This document shows, one piece after another, positions 1 to 6,762 of a stretch of DNA of 64,000 nucleotides. This stretch comes from Anaeromassilibacillus senegalensis (lineage in GTDB: Bacteria; Bacillota; Clostridia; Oscillospirales; Acutalibacteraceae), in the NCBI RefSeq assembly GCF_021531715.1, contig NZ_JAFBIT010000002.1:248001-312000 (forward strand), read 5' to 3'. Position numbers and translations under genes: made by a program. The notes beneath the pieces are model-generated. The model searched no databases and was not told the DNA's origin. It saw only the letters and a list, made by a program, of their open reading frames with translations. Each line of letters starts with the position of its first letter. Position 1 is the stretch's first letter.

Positions 1-468
1 CGGAGAAAGATCGACGCGGTTCCCGTCCACCGTGACGACGCGCCCGGTGAAATCGACCATAAGGCCCTCCGCCGTGAAGCGGTCATGCTCCGGCGCCGCG
101 CGGCGGACACGGTTCATGACGGCGTTGACGCGCAGCATCAGCTCTTTGGGCGAGAAGGGCTTGACGACGTAATCATCCACGCCGAGCTCAAAGCCGTGGA
201 TCTTATCGTATTCCTCGCCGCGCGCGGAGAGCATGATTACGGCCGGAGAGGCGATCCGCCGGATCTCCGCCACCGCAGAAAAGCCGTCCAGCTCCGGCAT
301 CATCACGTCCATGATGACCATATCAAATGCATCGGGCGTACGGCGGAAGCACTCGACGGCCTCCATGCCGTTCTCCGCCTCCGTCACCTGATGCCCTTCA
401 AATTCGGCGTATTTCCGGATTAAGAGCCGGATTTTCGCCTCGTCGTCCACAACCAGAATCCTGTACAT
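1..468 (-). CDS. OmpR-family response regulator (partial, C-terminus outside window)
   Basis: This is the N-terminal 156 residues of a two-component response regulator that would be phosphorylated by a partner kinase and bind DNA. The receiver domain has the acidic pair in VVDDE (residues 8-10), the phospho-acceptor Asp54 in IMDVMMP and the conserved Lys in VKPFSP. After a short linker the translation enters the start of the winged-helix effector domain (VTVDGNRVDLSP) and is then cut by the window edge. The start at 468 is supported by GGAGG a few bases upstream. The next gene, at 800, is divergent. The cognate kinase presumably lies beyond position 1; the signal sensed is unknown. Confidence 0.93.
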   Translation of the reverse strand, partial: MYRILVVDDEAKIRLLIRKYAEFEGHQVTEAENGMEAVECFRRTPDAFDMVIMDVMMPELDGFSAVAEIRRIASPAVIMLSARGEEYDKIHGFELGVDDYVVKPFSPKELMLRVNAVMNRVRRAAPEHDRFTAEGLMVDFTGRVVTVDGNRVDLSP

Positions 469-799
469 ACCCGTTTCCTCCCCATGCTGTTTTGCTGTGC
501 CCATTATAGCGCACAAATGTGAAAAATGCGTGAAGACCGACCGAAAAGTTGCCGCCGGTACCGTTGTATGTATGTAAAAACTGCACAAAAACGATCGAAA
601 CATTTCTGATGTTTCGCTGATTTCATCATCCCGCCGCAAAAAAATTTTCCCCAGCTGTTGACATTCACCGGAGTTTGGAGTAGGATAATTATAGAAAATT
701 CGCATAAACTTTTGCTCAATTCGCAAATACTTTCGCGTGTTTTCAACAATTCCCACCAAAGCGCACACGTTTGGCAAAAAAAGACGAGGAGGAGCGTAT
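469..799. other. Intergenic region between divergent genes (331 bp)
   Basis: No coding region is supported here. It is more AT-rich than its surroundings and holds the likely promoter of the rightward kinase gene at 658-686. The 110 bases after that promoter show no strong hairpin. No clear promoter for the leftward response regulator could be picked out. Confidence 0.5.
658..686 (+). promoter_or_regulatory. Sigma-A-type promoter for the cytidylate kinase-like gene
   Basis: TTGACA at 658-663 is followed after 17 bases by TAGGAT at 681-686. It faces the gene starting at 800, giving a leader of about 105 bases. Confidence 0.5.
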
Positions 800-1417
800 A
801 TGTTACCGATCATTACAATTGCGCGCCAGTACGGCAGCGGCGGCCACGAAGTCGGCGAACGTCTGGCTGAAAAACTGAACATCCCCCTTCTCGACAAGCA
901 GCTGATTGCCATGGCCGCAAAGCAGAGCGGCTTGAGCGAGGAGGTTTTTGAGAAGGCGGACGAAAAGGCTGGAAACAGCCTGCTGTATTCGATGGTGATG
1001 GGAAATTACACCTTCGGCAGCCGCATTACAGGCATCAACGAGATGCCGATCAACGACAAGCTGTTTATTCTGCAGAGCGACCTCATCAAGAGCGCCGCTG
1101 ACAAAGGGCCGTGCGTCGTCATCGGGCGCTGCGGCGATTACATTCTGCGCGACTACAAGAACGTGTTCCGCGTCTTCATCCATGCGAATAAGGAAGCGCG
1201 CATTGAGCGCATTCTGCGCAAGGGCCTTTGCGAGGAGAAGAAGGTCTCTGACTTCATCGCGAAGCGCGACAAGCAGCGCGCAAACTACTACAATTTCTAT
1301 TCCAACAAGCGCTGGGACGATCTCTCGAACTACCACCTGACGATCGATTCCTCCGAGTTCGAGATCGATGATATTGTCGATATTATCATCTCCGCCATCG
1401 GGCGCGTCAAGGCGTAA
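800..1417 (+). CDS. Cytidylate kinase-like family protein (AAA_26)
   Basis: The 205-residue product looks like the cytidylate-kinase-like P-loop family common in Clostridia. Its N-terminus reads ITIARQYGSGGHEVGERLA, where GSGGHEVG is the relaxed P-loop seen in this family instead of a standard GxxGxGKT. LDKQLI (about 33-38) and VVIGRCGDYIL (about 110-120) match the nucleotide-kinase core, and the C-terminal third has the Arg/Lys-rich lid (IAKRDKQRANYYNFY). The start at 800 is chosen because GGAGGAG lies just upstream; an upstream in-frame start at 737 has no ribosome site. The phosphate acceptor is not established for this family, so CMP is only a guess. It is followed by a strong terminator. 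Confidence 0.85.
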   Translation: MLPIITIARQYGSGGHEVGERLAEKLNIPLLDKQLIAMAAKQSGLSEEVFEKADEKAGNSLLYSMVMGNYTFGSRITGINEMPINDKLFILQSDLIKSAADKGPCVVIGRCGDYILRDYKNVFRVFIHANKEARIERILRKGLCEEKKVSDFIAKRDKQRANYYNFYSNKRWDDLSNYHLTIDSSEFEIDDIVDIIISAIGRVKA

Positions 1418-1472
1418 AGCCGCATCACACAGAGTTTATCTACCTTTTATATTTTTCATTTTTTATCCCTTC

Positions 1473-1510
1473 AGGAAAAGAGGCGTACCGCAAGGCGCGC
1501 CTCTTTTCCT
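1473..1510. terminator. Bidirectional terminator between convergent genes
   Basis: A 13-bp perfect stem (AGGAAAAGAGGCG with CGCCTCTTTTCCT) around a 12-base loop. It sits between the kinase-like gene and the leftward SLOG gene and overlaps the latter's stop codon. Confidence 0.8.
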
Positions 1511-2006
1511 ATACCTCGGGCAGCGCGGTCTGCACCGGGGCGACGGTGAGCAGGTGGATGATCTCGAGTCCGGCGGCGCGGGCACGGCGCACGGTGTAGC
1601 CGGTGCCGCTGCGCGGATTCTGGAGATAGCAGACGCAGACCGACGCGGCGTCAACGAGCGCGTCGTTGCGGCGGCGCATACAGTCCTTCTCAAACACGTC
1701 GCAGATGCAGCGCATAGAGTCTGCGGCGTGCAGGATTTCCTCGTAGCGCAGGCGATCGGCGGTCGTCCATCCCCGGCACTGGTCGCGACAGGGCAGAATC
1801 AGATGCAGGCGCACGGGCAGCGTTTCCCGCACACGGAGCACCGCCTCGGCCGCGAGCGTATCGAAGCCCCGCGCACCGCCGGCATAGAAATCCATAACGC
1901 CACGCGCTGCGAGCGCGCGCACCTGTGCTTCCAGCGCCGCGCGGAGCGGCTCACGGTCCTCCGCCGCGATGACCCGGTGTCCTGTAAAGCAGCATCCCTT
2001 TTGCAT
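1509..2006 (-). CDS. SLOG-family (DUF1273/YpsA-like) nucleotide-sensing protein
   Basis: The 165-residue product starts MQKGCCFTGHR and has the glycine-rich FYAGGARGFDTLAAEAVL segment (about 41-58), a later NDALVDAA, and GSGTGYTVRRAR. This is the Rossmann-like SLOG fold of the DUF1273/YspA group, related to DprA and LOG proteins and thought to bind nucleotides or nucleotide-derived ligands. The CFTGHR motif is the family's N-terminal signature. It stands alone and divergent from apbE. No enzymatic role is assigned to this family in general, and none can be added from context. Confidence 0.85.
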   Translation of the reverse strand: MQKGCCFTGHRVIAAEDREPLRAALEAQVRALAARGVMDFYAGGARGFDTLAAEAVLRVRETLPVRLHLILPCRDQCRGWTTADRLRYEEILHAADSMRCICDVFEKDCMRRRNDALVDAASVCVCYLQNPRSGTGYTVRRARAAGLEIIHLLTVAPVQTALPEV

Positions 2007-2060
2007 CCTGATCTCCCCTTTCCTGCCTGTATTTTACCGTTTTTTTGCCGCCGTGTAAAG

Positions 2061-2089
2061 TGGACATTCCCGGGAACCTGTGCTAAAAT
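2061..2089 (+). promoter_or_regulatory. Promoter of the apbE operon, with a palindrome in the spacer
   Basis: TGGACA (2061-2066), 17-base spacer, TAAAAT (2084-2089). The spacer begins with the perfect palindrome TTCCCGGGAA (2067-2076), a possible repressor site. Confidence 0.55.
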
Positions 2090-2110
2090 AGCCAGTAAGA
2101 AAGGACGGAC

Positions 2111-3196
2111 GTGCCTATGAAAGCAAAACCGGTCAAAAACACCCTTTGGAATATGCCTGAGCGGAAAGCGAAGCGGCTCGCCCTCGCGATGGGCGGCGTG
2201 CTGCTCGTTCTGATCCTGCTCATCGCGCTGTTCCCGCTGCTCGACAGAACGGCGGAGAAATACGAGGTCACGACGTACGCGATGGGCAGCTATGTGCAGC
2301 AGACCGTCTACGGCGACGCGCGCGAGGCGGCCGCCGTGCAGGCCGCAGACGCGGTGCAGGCGCTCGAAAACAAGATTTCGTGGCGCGTGGCGGGCAGCGA
2401 CATCCAGAAGCTCAACGACAACGCGGGTAAGGACTGGACGGCACTCAGCGCGGAGACGCTCGAAATCCTCAAAATCGCGCAGGACGTCGCCGAAAAGAGC
2501 GGCGGCGCGTTTGACGTCACAATTGCGCCCGTTTCCCGGCTCTGGGACTTCGACGACGAGCGCAACGAGGTGCCTGCAGACGATAAAATTCAGGCGCTGC
2601 TGCCCTATGTGGACTACACCGGCCTGCGGCTCGACACGGACGAAAAGAGCGCCTCGCTCAAAAATCTGAACACCGCCGTCGATCTCGGCGCAGTCGGCAA
2701 GGGCGCGGCGTGCGACGCGGCGGTCAGGGTTTACGCGGAGACCGGCGTGCAGGCGGCGATCGTTTCGGTCGGCGGCAGCGTCGGCACATACGGCACAAAA
2801 GCCGGCGGCGCGAAGTGGAACATCGCCGTGCGCGACCCGAACGGCGACGGCACGCTCGGCTCCGTCTCGATTGCGTCCGGTTTTCTCTCCACCTCGGGCA
2901 GCTACGAAAAATGCTTCACGCTCGACGGCAAAACGTACCACCATCTGCTCAACCCCGAGACCGGCTATCCGGCCGAGACGGGGCTTGTCTCCGTGACGGT
3001 GCTGAGCGACAGCGGCGCGCGCGCCGACGCGCTCTCCACCGCGTGCTTCGTGCTAGGGATGGAAAAGGGCGCGGCGCTGCTCGCACAATACGGCGCAGAA
3101 GGCATCTTCATCGATGAGAACGGCGTCGTCACCGTGACAGGCGGCTGGAAGGACGATTTCACCCTCACCGCCGAAGGCTACACGCTGGCGGACTAA
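2111..3196 (+). CDS. apbE: FAD:protein FMN transferase (ApbE family)
   Basis: ApbE enzymes attach FMN covalently to Thr/Ser of extracytosolic flavoproteins. The 361-residue product has one N-terminal membrane anchor (about 25-43) placing the catalytic part outside, then TTYAMGSYVQQTVYG, GGAFDVTIAPVSRLWDF, DLGAVGKGAACD, SVGGSVGTYG, STSGSYEKCF and HHLLNPETGYPA, which are the classical ApbE motifs for FAD and Mg binding. GTG at 2111 or ATG at 2117 could start translation; AAAGGA fits either. It heads an operon with a lipoprotein, a NusG-II protein and a Gx transporter. No target with an FMN-binding domain is visible in the window. Confidence 0.95.
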   Translation: MPMKAKPVKNTLWNMPERKAKRLALAMGGVLLVLILLIALFPLLDRTAEKYEVTTYAMGSYVQQTVYGDAREAAAVQAADAVQALENKISWRVAGSDIQKLNDNAGKDWTALSAETLEILKIAQDVAEKSGGAFDVTIAPVSRLWDFDDERNEVPADDKIQALLPYVDYTGLRLDTDEKSASLKNLNTAVDLGAVGKGAACDAAVRVYAETGVQAAIVSVGGSVGTYGTKAGGAKWNIAVRDPNGDGTLGSVSIASGFLSTSGSYEKCFTLDGKTYHHLLNPETGYPAETGLVSVTVLSDSGARADALSTACFVLGMEKGAALLAQYGAEGIFIDENGVVTVTGGWKDDFTLTAEGYTLAD

Positions 3197-3221
3197 ACAA
3201 TAAATCCAAGGAGGCGTTTTT

Positions 3222-3794
3222 ATGAAGAGATTATTCTCTCTATTCGCCCTGCTGCTCAGCGTTCTGATGCTGTTCAGCGGCTGTTCAACCATTTCCGTGC
3301 TTTTGCCGGCAGACCCTTCCCCTTCGCCCACGGCAGTGCCAACTGCAACACCTACTGCGGAGCCGACCGCAACGCCTACCGCAGAACCGACGCCATCGCC
3401 CACACCGGAAACTACGGCTACCCCGGAGCCGGCAGAGAATCTGACCGGCTGCACATGGATCGCATATCATGAATCCGTCAGCGGCGAATTCTTCGTCTTC
3501 GAATTAAATTTCCATAAAGACGGCACCATGGACTATATGTCCGGCTGGTACCGAAGCGAAATCGCCTATTATGGCACAGGCACATACAGCGCAGACGCAA
3601 AAAACCTCGAATACAGCCTTACGGCGGACGGCTATTCGCCCGCGTCTCTCAGCGGCAGCGTTGGGTATACACGCGCAGACAACACGCTGACCCTTACTCT
3701 GGATTCCGGTGACGCACTCACCTATATTTTGAAAAGTGAACCGCTCGTTTTCGCGGTTAAAGGTTCGGCGCAGGACATTCCGCCGGAACTCTAA
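3222..3794 (+). CDS. Lipoprotein with Thr/Pro-rich spacer
   Basis: The 190-residue product begins with a lipoprotein signal peptide ending in LFSGC (lipid-accepting Cys21). A low-complexity stretch of repeated PTATPTAEPT units (about 31-70) acts as a cell-wall-spanning spacer. The remaining 120 residues look like a small beta-rich domain of the lipocalin-like kind (GTMDYMSGWYR, YYGTGTYSADAKNLEYSL). It lies 25 bases after apbE with AAGGAGG in front of its start, and two bases before the next gene, so it belongs to the operon. It has no evident flavinylation motif. Function unknown. Confidence 0.8.
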   Translation: MKRLFSLFALLLSVLMLFSGCSTISVLLPADPSPSPTAVPTATPTAEPTATPTAEPTPSPTPETTATPEPAENLTGCTWIAYHESVSGEFFVFELNFHKDGTMDYMSGWYRSEIAYYGTGTYSADAKNLEYSLTADGYSPASLSGSVGYTRADNTLTLTLDSGDALTYILKSEPLVFAVKGSAQDIPPEL

Positions 3795-3796
3795 GC

Positions 3797-4162
3797 ATGG
3801 AAAAGCGGAAATTTACGATGCGGGAGGCGCTCTGGCTGCTCGCGCTGCTGATTCTCGCCGCAGGGATTTACCTGTGGAGTCTGTTGCAGCCCGCAGGGAG
3901 CACGGCGGTCATCGAGCAGAACGGCGCGGAGCTTTACCGTGTGACGCTTTCCTCGCTGTCAGAGCCGGAGCAGCTGGAAGTGAACGGCACGGTGATTGAG
4001 CTGAGCCGCGCGGGGGCGCGATTCGTCTCGAGTCCCTGCCCCGATCAGGTCTGCGTGGAAATGGGACTGCTCACGCGGGCGGGAGAAACGGCGGTCTGTC
4101 TGCCGCAGCGCGTGAGCGTGCGGATCGCCGGGGGCGCGGGCGCGGATTCCGTCACCGGATAA
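3797..4162 (+). CDS. NusG domain II-containing membrane-anchored protein
   Basis: The 121-residue product has one N-terminal transmembrane helix (about 12-32) followed by a small beta domain: AVIEQNGAELYRVTLSSL, then SSPCPDQVCVEMGLLTRAGETAVCLPQRVSVRI. The two-Cys pattern around CPDQVC and VCLP is typical of the NusG domain II (PF07009) family. Such proteins are usually encoded beside ApbE and Gx transporters, as here, and in recalled examples belong to flavin-based extracellular electron transfer loci. The exact biochemical role is not known. It starts two bases after the lipoprotein stop. Confidence 0.88.
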   Translation: MEKRKFTMREALWLLALLILAAGIYLWSLLQPAGSTAVIEQNGAELYRVTLSSLSEPEQLEVNGTVIELSRAGARFVSSPCPDQVCVEMGLLTRAGETAVCLPQRVSVRIAGGAGADSVTG

Positions 4163-4172
4163 GGAGGACACG

Positions 4173-4679
4173 ATGCAAGGCAAAGCCAAACGAATCGCTC
4201 TTTGCGGGCTGCTCGGCGCGCTGGCGTTGGCGCTCTCGTTTCTCGAGGGCCTGCTGCCGCCGCTGCCCGGCCTGCCGCCCGGCGCAAAGCCGGGGCTTTC
4301 CAATATCGTCACGATGTTCGCGGCGGGTTCGCTCGGCCTGCCGTATGCGCTGGCAGTTGCCATTTTGAAGGGCGGCTTCGCGTTTCTGACGCGCGGCGTG
4401 ACCGCCGGGCTGATGAGCCTTTCCGGCGGCGTGCTGAGCACGCTCGCGATGTGGGCCGTCTGGAAAAAGACGCGCTTCTCTCTGCTTTTCACAGGCGTGT
4501 GCGGCGCGCTGGCGCACAACGCCGCACAGCTTTCGGTCGCGCTGCTGCTGACCGGCCCGGCGGCGCTGTTCTACACGCCCGCGCTGCTGCTTTTTTCCGT
4601 CGTGTTCGGGATCTGCTCAGGGCTTGCGCTGCGGCTCGTGCTGCCGGCGCTCACAAAGCTCGGAACGTTCATCCAATAG
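4173..4679 (+). CDS. Gx transporter family membrane protein (Hpre_diP_synt_I family)
   Basis: The 168-residue product is an integral membrane protein with about five helices. It begins KRIALCGLLGALALALSFLE and contains LPPGAKPGLSNIVTMFA and LMSLSGGVLSTLAMWAVWK, signatures of PF07456. Although the family is often labelled heptaprenyl diphosphate synthase component I, it resembles ECF-type S components and is better called a Gx transporter. AAGGAGG precedes the start. It is the last gene of the apbE operon; a terminator follows at once. The substrate (perhaps a redox cofactor or its precursor) is unknown. Confidence 0.88.
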   Translation: MQGKAKRIALCGLLGALALALSFLEGLLPPLPGLPPGAKPGLSNIVTMFAAGSLGLPYALAVAILKGGFAFLTRGVTAGLMSLSGGVLSTLAMWAVWKKTRFSLLFTGVCGALAHNAAQLSVALLLTGPAALFYTPALLLFSVVFGICSGLALRLVLPALTKLGTFIQ

Positions 4680-4680
4680 C

Positions 4681-4720
4681 AAAAGCTCCGCCGCACCACA
4701 CCGGATGCAGCGGAGCTTTT
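4681..4720. terminator. Terminator after the Gx transporter gene
   Basis: AAAAGCTCCGC pairs with GCGGAGCTTTT around a loop of about 18 bases; T- and A-rich ends make it usable by the convergent HTH gene as well. Confidence 0.8.
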
Positions 4721-4724
4721 CGTA

Positions 4725-4976
4725 TCAGGATTTTTTCTTGTTTCCCGCGCGGGTTCGGTCGATCAACGGGATCGGATTTGGTTTGCGCTCTAGTAAATCA
4801 GAAAGATCGCATTCCAAAGCCTCGCAGATCAAATCCAACTGTTCCAGACTAACGCGCACGCACAATTCATTATACATATCATTGATGGTATTCGGTCGAA
4901 TACCTGTCATACGAGCCAATTCTGCTTGCGTTATCCTTTTTTCTCCTAATAATCGCGAGAGCTTGATGCGAATCAT
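4725..4976 (-). CDS. Small Xre/Cro-type HTH regulator
   Basis: An 83-residue DNA-binding protein consisting of one HTH domain: MIRIKLSRLLGEKRITQAELARMTGIRPNTINDMYNE, then LEQLDLICEALECDLSDLL. The tail is basic (TRAGNKKKS). The start at 4976 gives the conserved length; a start five codons earlier is possible. It is divergent from another HTH gene at 5082, and an imperfect inverted repeat (4994-5046) lies between them. Confidence 0.85.
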   Translation of the reverse strand: MIRIKLSRLLGEKRITQAELARMTGIRPNTINDMYNELCVRVSLEQLDLICEALECDLSDLLERKPNPIPLIDRTRAGNKKKS

Positions 4977-4993
4977 AATACAACACCTCACGC

Positions 4994-5046
4994 GATATAT
5001 TTTAACAATTCTTGTTGATTTAATCCTAAATTTGTTATATAATATC
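4994..5046 (+). promoter_or_regulatory. Promoter with inverted repeat between divergent HTH genes
   Basis: TTGATT (5015-5020), 17 bases, TATAAT (5038-5043) faces the 5082 gene. GATATATTTTAACAA (4994-5008) and TTGTTATATAATATC (5032-5046) form a 12-of-15 inverted repeat that covers the -10 box, a likely operator for one of the flanking HTH proteins. Confidence 0.5.
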
Positions 5047-5081
5047 GTTTATTGATATAATACAGCAAAAGGAGTGAAAAA

Positions 5082-5417
5082 ATGACATTGGGAGAAAAAC
5101 TGCGGTTTTACCGCACGGCAGAGCGCTACACACAGGGCACCATCGCAGAGATGCTCGGTATGGAGCGCAGCACATACACGTACTACGAAACGGACAAAAC
5201 ACAGCCGAGCATTCAAAACCTGCTGCGTCTTGCCCGGCTCTACGGCGTATCGGTGGAAGCGCTGGCCAGCGAGGAATATGTCCCGCTGGGCGCTGAGGAA
5301 TTTTTGGACAGCCATGAGAAACGGACGCGCGACCGGCAGGACGGCCTGCACGACGTTTCCGACTATCATCAGAGAAACGTGTGCCAAAAGAACGAAAAGG
5401 AGAAGGACAAAAAATGA
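5082..5417 (+). CDS. Xre-family HTH regulator
   Basis: The 111-residue product has an N-terminal HTH_3 domain: LGEKLRFYRTAERYTQGTIAEML, GMERSTYTYYETDKTQPSIQNLLRLARLYGVSVEALA (about 3-64). The rest is a charged tail with no known domain. AAGGAG lies seven bases before the ATG. A terminator overlaps its stop codon, so it is monocistronic. Its likely target is the shared upstream region with its divergent neighbour. Confidence 0.85.
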   Translation: MTLGEKLRFYRTAERYTQGTIAEMLGMERSTYTYYETDKTQPSIQNLLRLARLYGVSVEALASEEYVPLGAEEFLDSHEKRTRDRQDGLHDVSDYHQRNVCQKNEKEKDKK

Positions 5418-5441
5418 GGATCGCCGTGATGGGCGGTCCTC
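5416..5441 (+). terminator. Terminator after the HTH gene
   Basis: GAGGATCGCC pairs with GGCGGTCCTC (one T-G wobble) around a 6-base loop, followed by GTTTGATTTTG. Confidence 0.7.
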
Positions 5442-5478
5442 GTTTGATTTTGTCGATAACGGTCGAAACCGTGCGGAA

Positions 5479-6750
5479 TCAGGCCTGCTGCTCCATATTC
5501 TCCCGCGCGACGGCGAGCATCAGCTTGATGCGGTTTTCCTGGTTGACTTTCGTCGCGCCGGGATCGTAGTCAATCGGCACGATGTTGGACTTCGGGTAAA
5601 GATTTTTCAGGCTGCGGATCATGCCCTTGCCGACGATGTGGTTCGGCAGGCAGCCAAACGGCTGCGCGCAGATGATGTTCGGGTAGCCGCTCTCGATCAG
5701 CTCCATCATCTCGGCGGTCAGAAGCCAGCCCTCGCCCATCTTGCAGCCGTAGCCGATAACGCCGGTGATGAGCTTCTTGAGGTGGGCATAAGCGGACGGC
5801 ACCGTGAAGCGGTTCGTGACCGTATTCGCATGCTCAACCGCGCGGATCACGTGGCTCTCCACGCCGACGAGGTAATCGAAGAGGATCTTGACGACCTCAA
5901 ACTTTGCGCGGCTGCCGCCGAACAGCTTGATGTCCTCCATGCGGTTGTCCACCTTGAAGAGCATGAAGCCGAGCAGCCCGGGCACCATTGTCTCGCAGCC
6001 CTGGCTGAACAGGAACTCCTCGAGGTCGTTGTTGCCGATCGGTGAATATTTGACGTAGATTTCGCCGACGACGCCGACGCGCACTTTTTTCTCGCCTGTG
6101 ACCGGCACGCGCGCGAAGTCCTCCGCGATCTGCGGCAGCAGGCGCTCCATCTCCTTGGCGGAATAGCCCTTTTCCTCGGCGAACAGCTCCGTGAGCCGCT
6201 CGGTCCAGCTGTCGACGAGCGCGCGGCTCGCGCCCGCCTCCTGCTCGTAGGGGCGGGTCTGGTTGTGCAGGAGCATCAGAAGGTCGCCGTACGCGAGCAC
6301 GCCGAGCGCCTTGCGGATCATCGGCAGTGTCAGCTTGAAGCCGCTGTTTTTTTCGAGGCCGGACATGTTGAGCGAAATGACCGGGATATGCGAAAGGCCG
6401 TCCTTTTCGAGCGCCTTGCGCAGCAGGTGGATGTAGTTCGAGGCGCGGCAGCCGCCGCCCGTCTGCGTGATGATGAGCGCCGTCTTGTTGAGGTCGTACT
6501 TGCCGCTGTGCAGCGCGTCCATCATCTGGCCGATCGTCAAAAGCGCCGGGTAGCACGTATCGTTGTGGACGTATTTGAGACCCTCGTCGACGATCTGCCG
6601 ACCGCGCGTCTGGAGGATCTCGACATGGTAGCCGTACGATTCAAACAGGTTTTCAAAGAGCTTGAAGTGGATGGGCGCCATGTTCGGCGCAAGGATCGTG
6701 TAATCCTTTTTCATTTCCTTCGTGAATTCGACACGATTTGCGGTTTCCAT
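5479..6750 (-). CDS. 2-hydroxyacyl-CoA dehydratase (HgdB)-like component of an activase system
   Basis: The 423-residue product matches the C-terminal part of the ~1400-residue acyl-CoA dehydratase activase-related proteins of Firmicutes. Visible segments include ILAPNMAPIHFKLFENLFESYGY, NDTCYPALLTIGQMMDAL, ITQTGGGCRASNYIHLLR and ICAQPFGCLPNHIVGKGM; the Cys residues in NDTCYP, GGGCRASN and QPFGCLPNH are the candidates for Fe-S ligation. It starts 12 bases after the stop of the 980-residue activase, with GGAGG between, so the pair is translated as separate proteins. A radical or ATP-driven electron-transfer role is likely; the substrate is unknown. Confidence 0.85.
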   Translation of the reverse strand: METANRVEFTKEMKKDYTILAPNMAPIHFKLFENLFESYGYHVEILQTRGRQIVDEGLKYVHNDTCYPALLTIGQMMDALHSGKYDLNKTALIITQTGGGCRASNYIHLLRKALEKDGLSHIPVISLNMSGLEKNSGFKLTLPMIRKALGVLAYGDLLMLLHNQTRPYEQEAGASRALVDSWTERLTELFAEEKGYSAKEMERLLPQIAEDFARVPVTGEKKVRVGVVGEIYVKYSPIGNNDLEEFLFSQGCETMVPGLLGFMLFKVDNRMEDIKLFGGSRAKFEVVKILFDYLVGVESHVIRAVEHANTVTNRFTVPSAYAHLKKLITGVIGYGCKMGEGWLLTAEMMELIESGYPNIICAQPFGCLPNHIVGKGMIRSLKNLYPKSNIVPIDYDPGATKVNQENRIKLMLAVARENMEQQA

Positions 6751-6762
6751 AACGGCGCCTCC

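Noticed and set aside
1799-2944. A 381-codon leftward frame covering apbE and the SLOG gene
   Set aside because: It overlaps two well supported genes and has no ribosome site or homology-like motifs.
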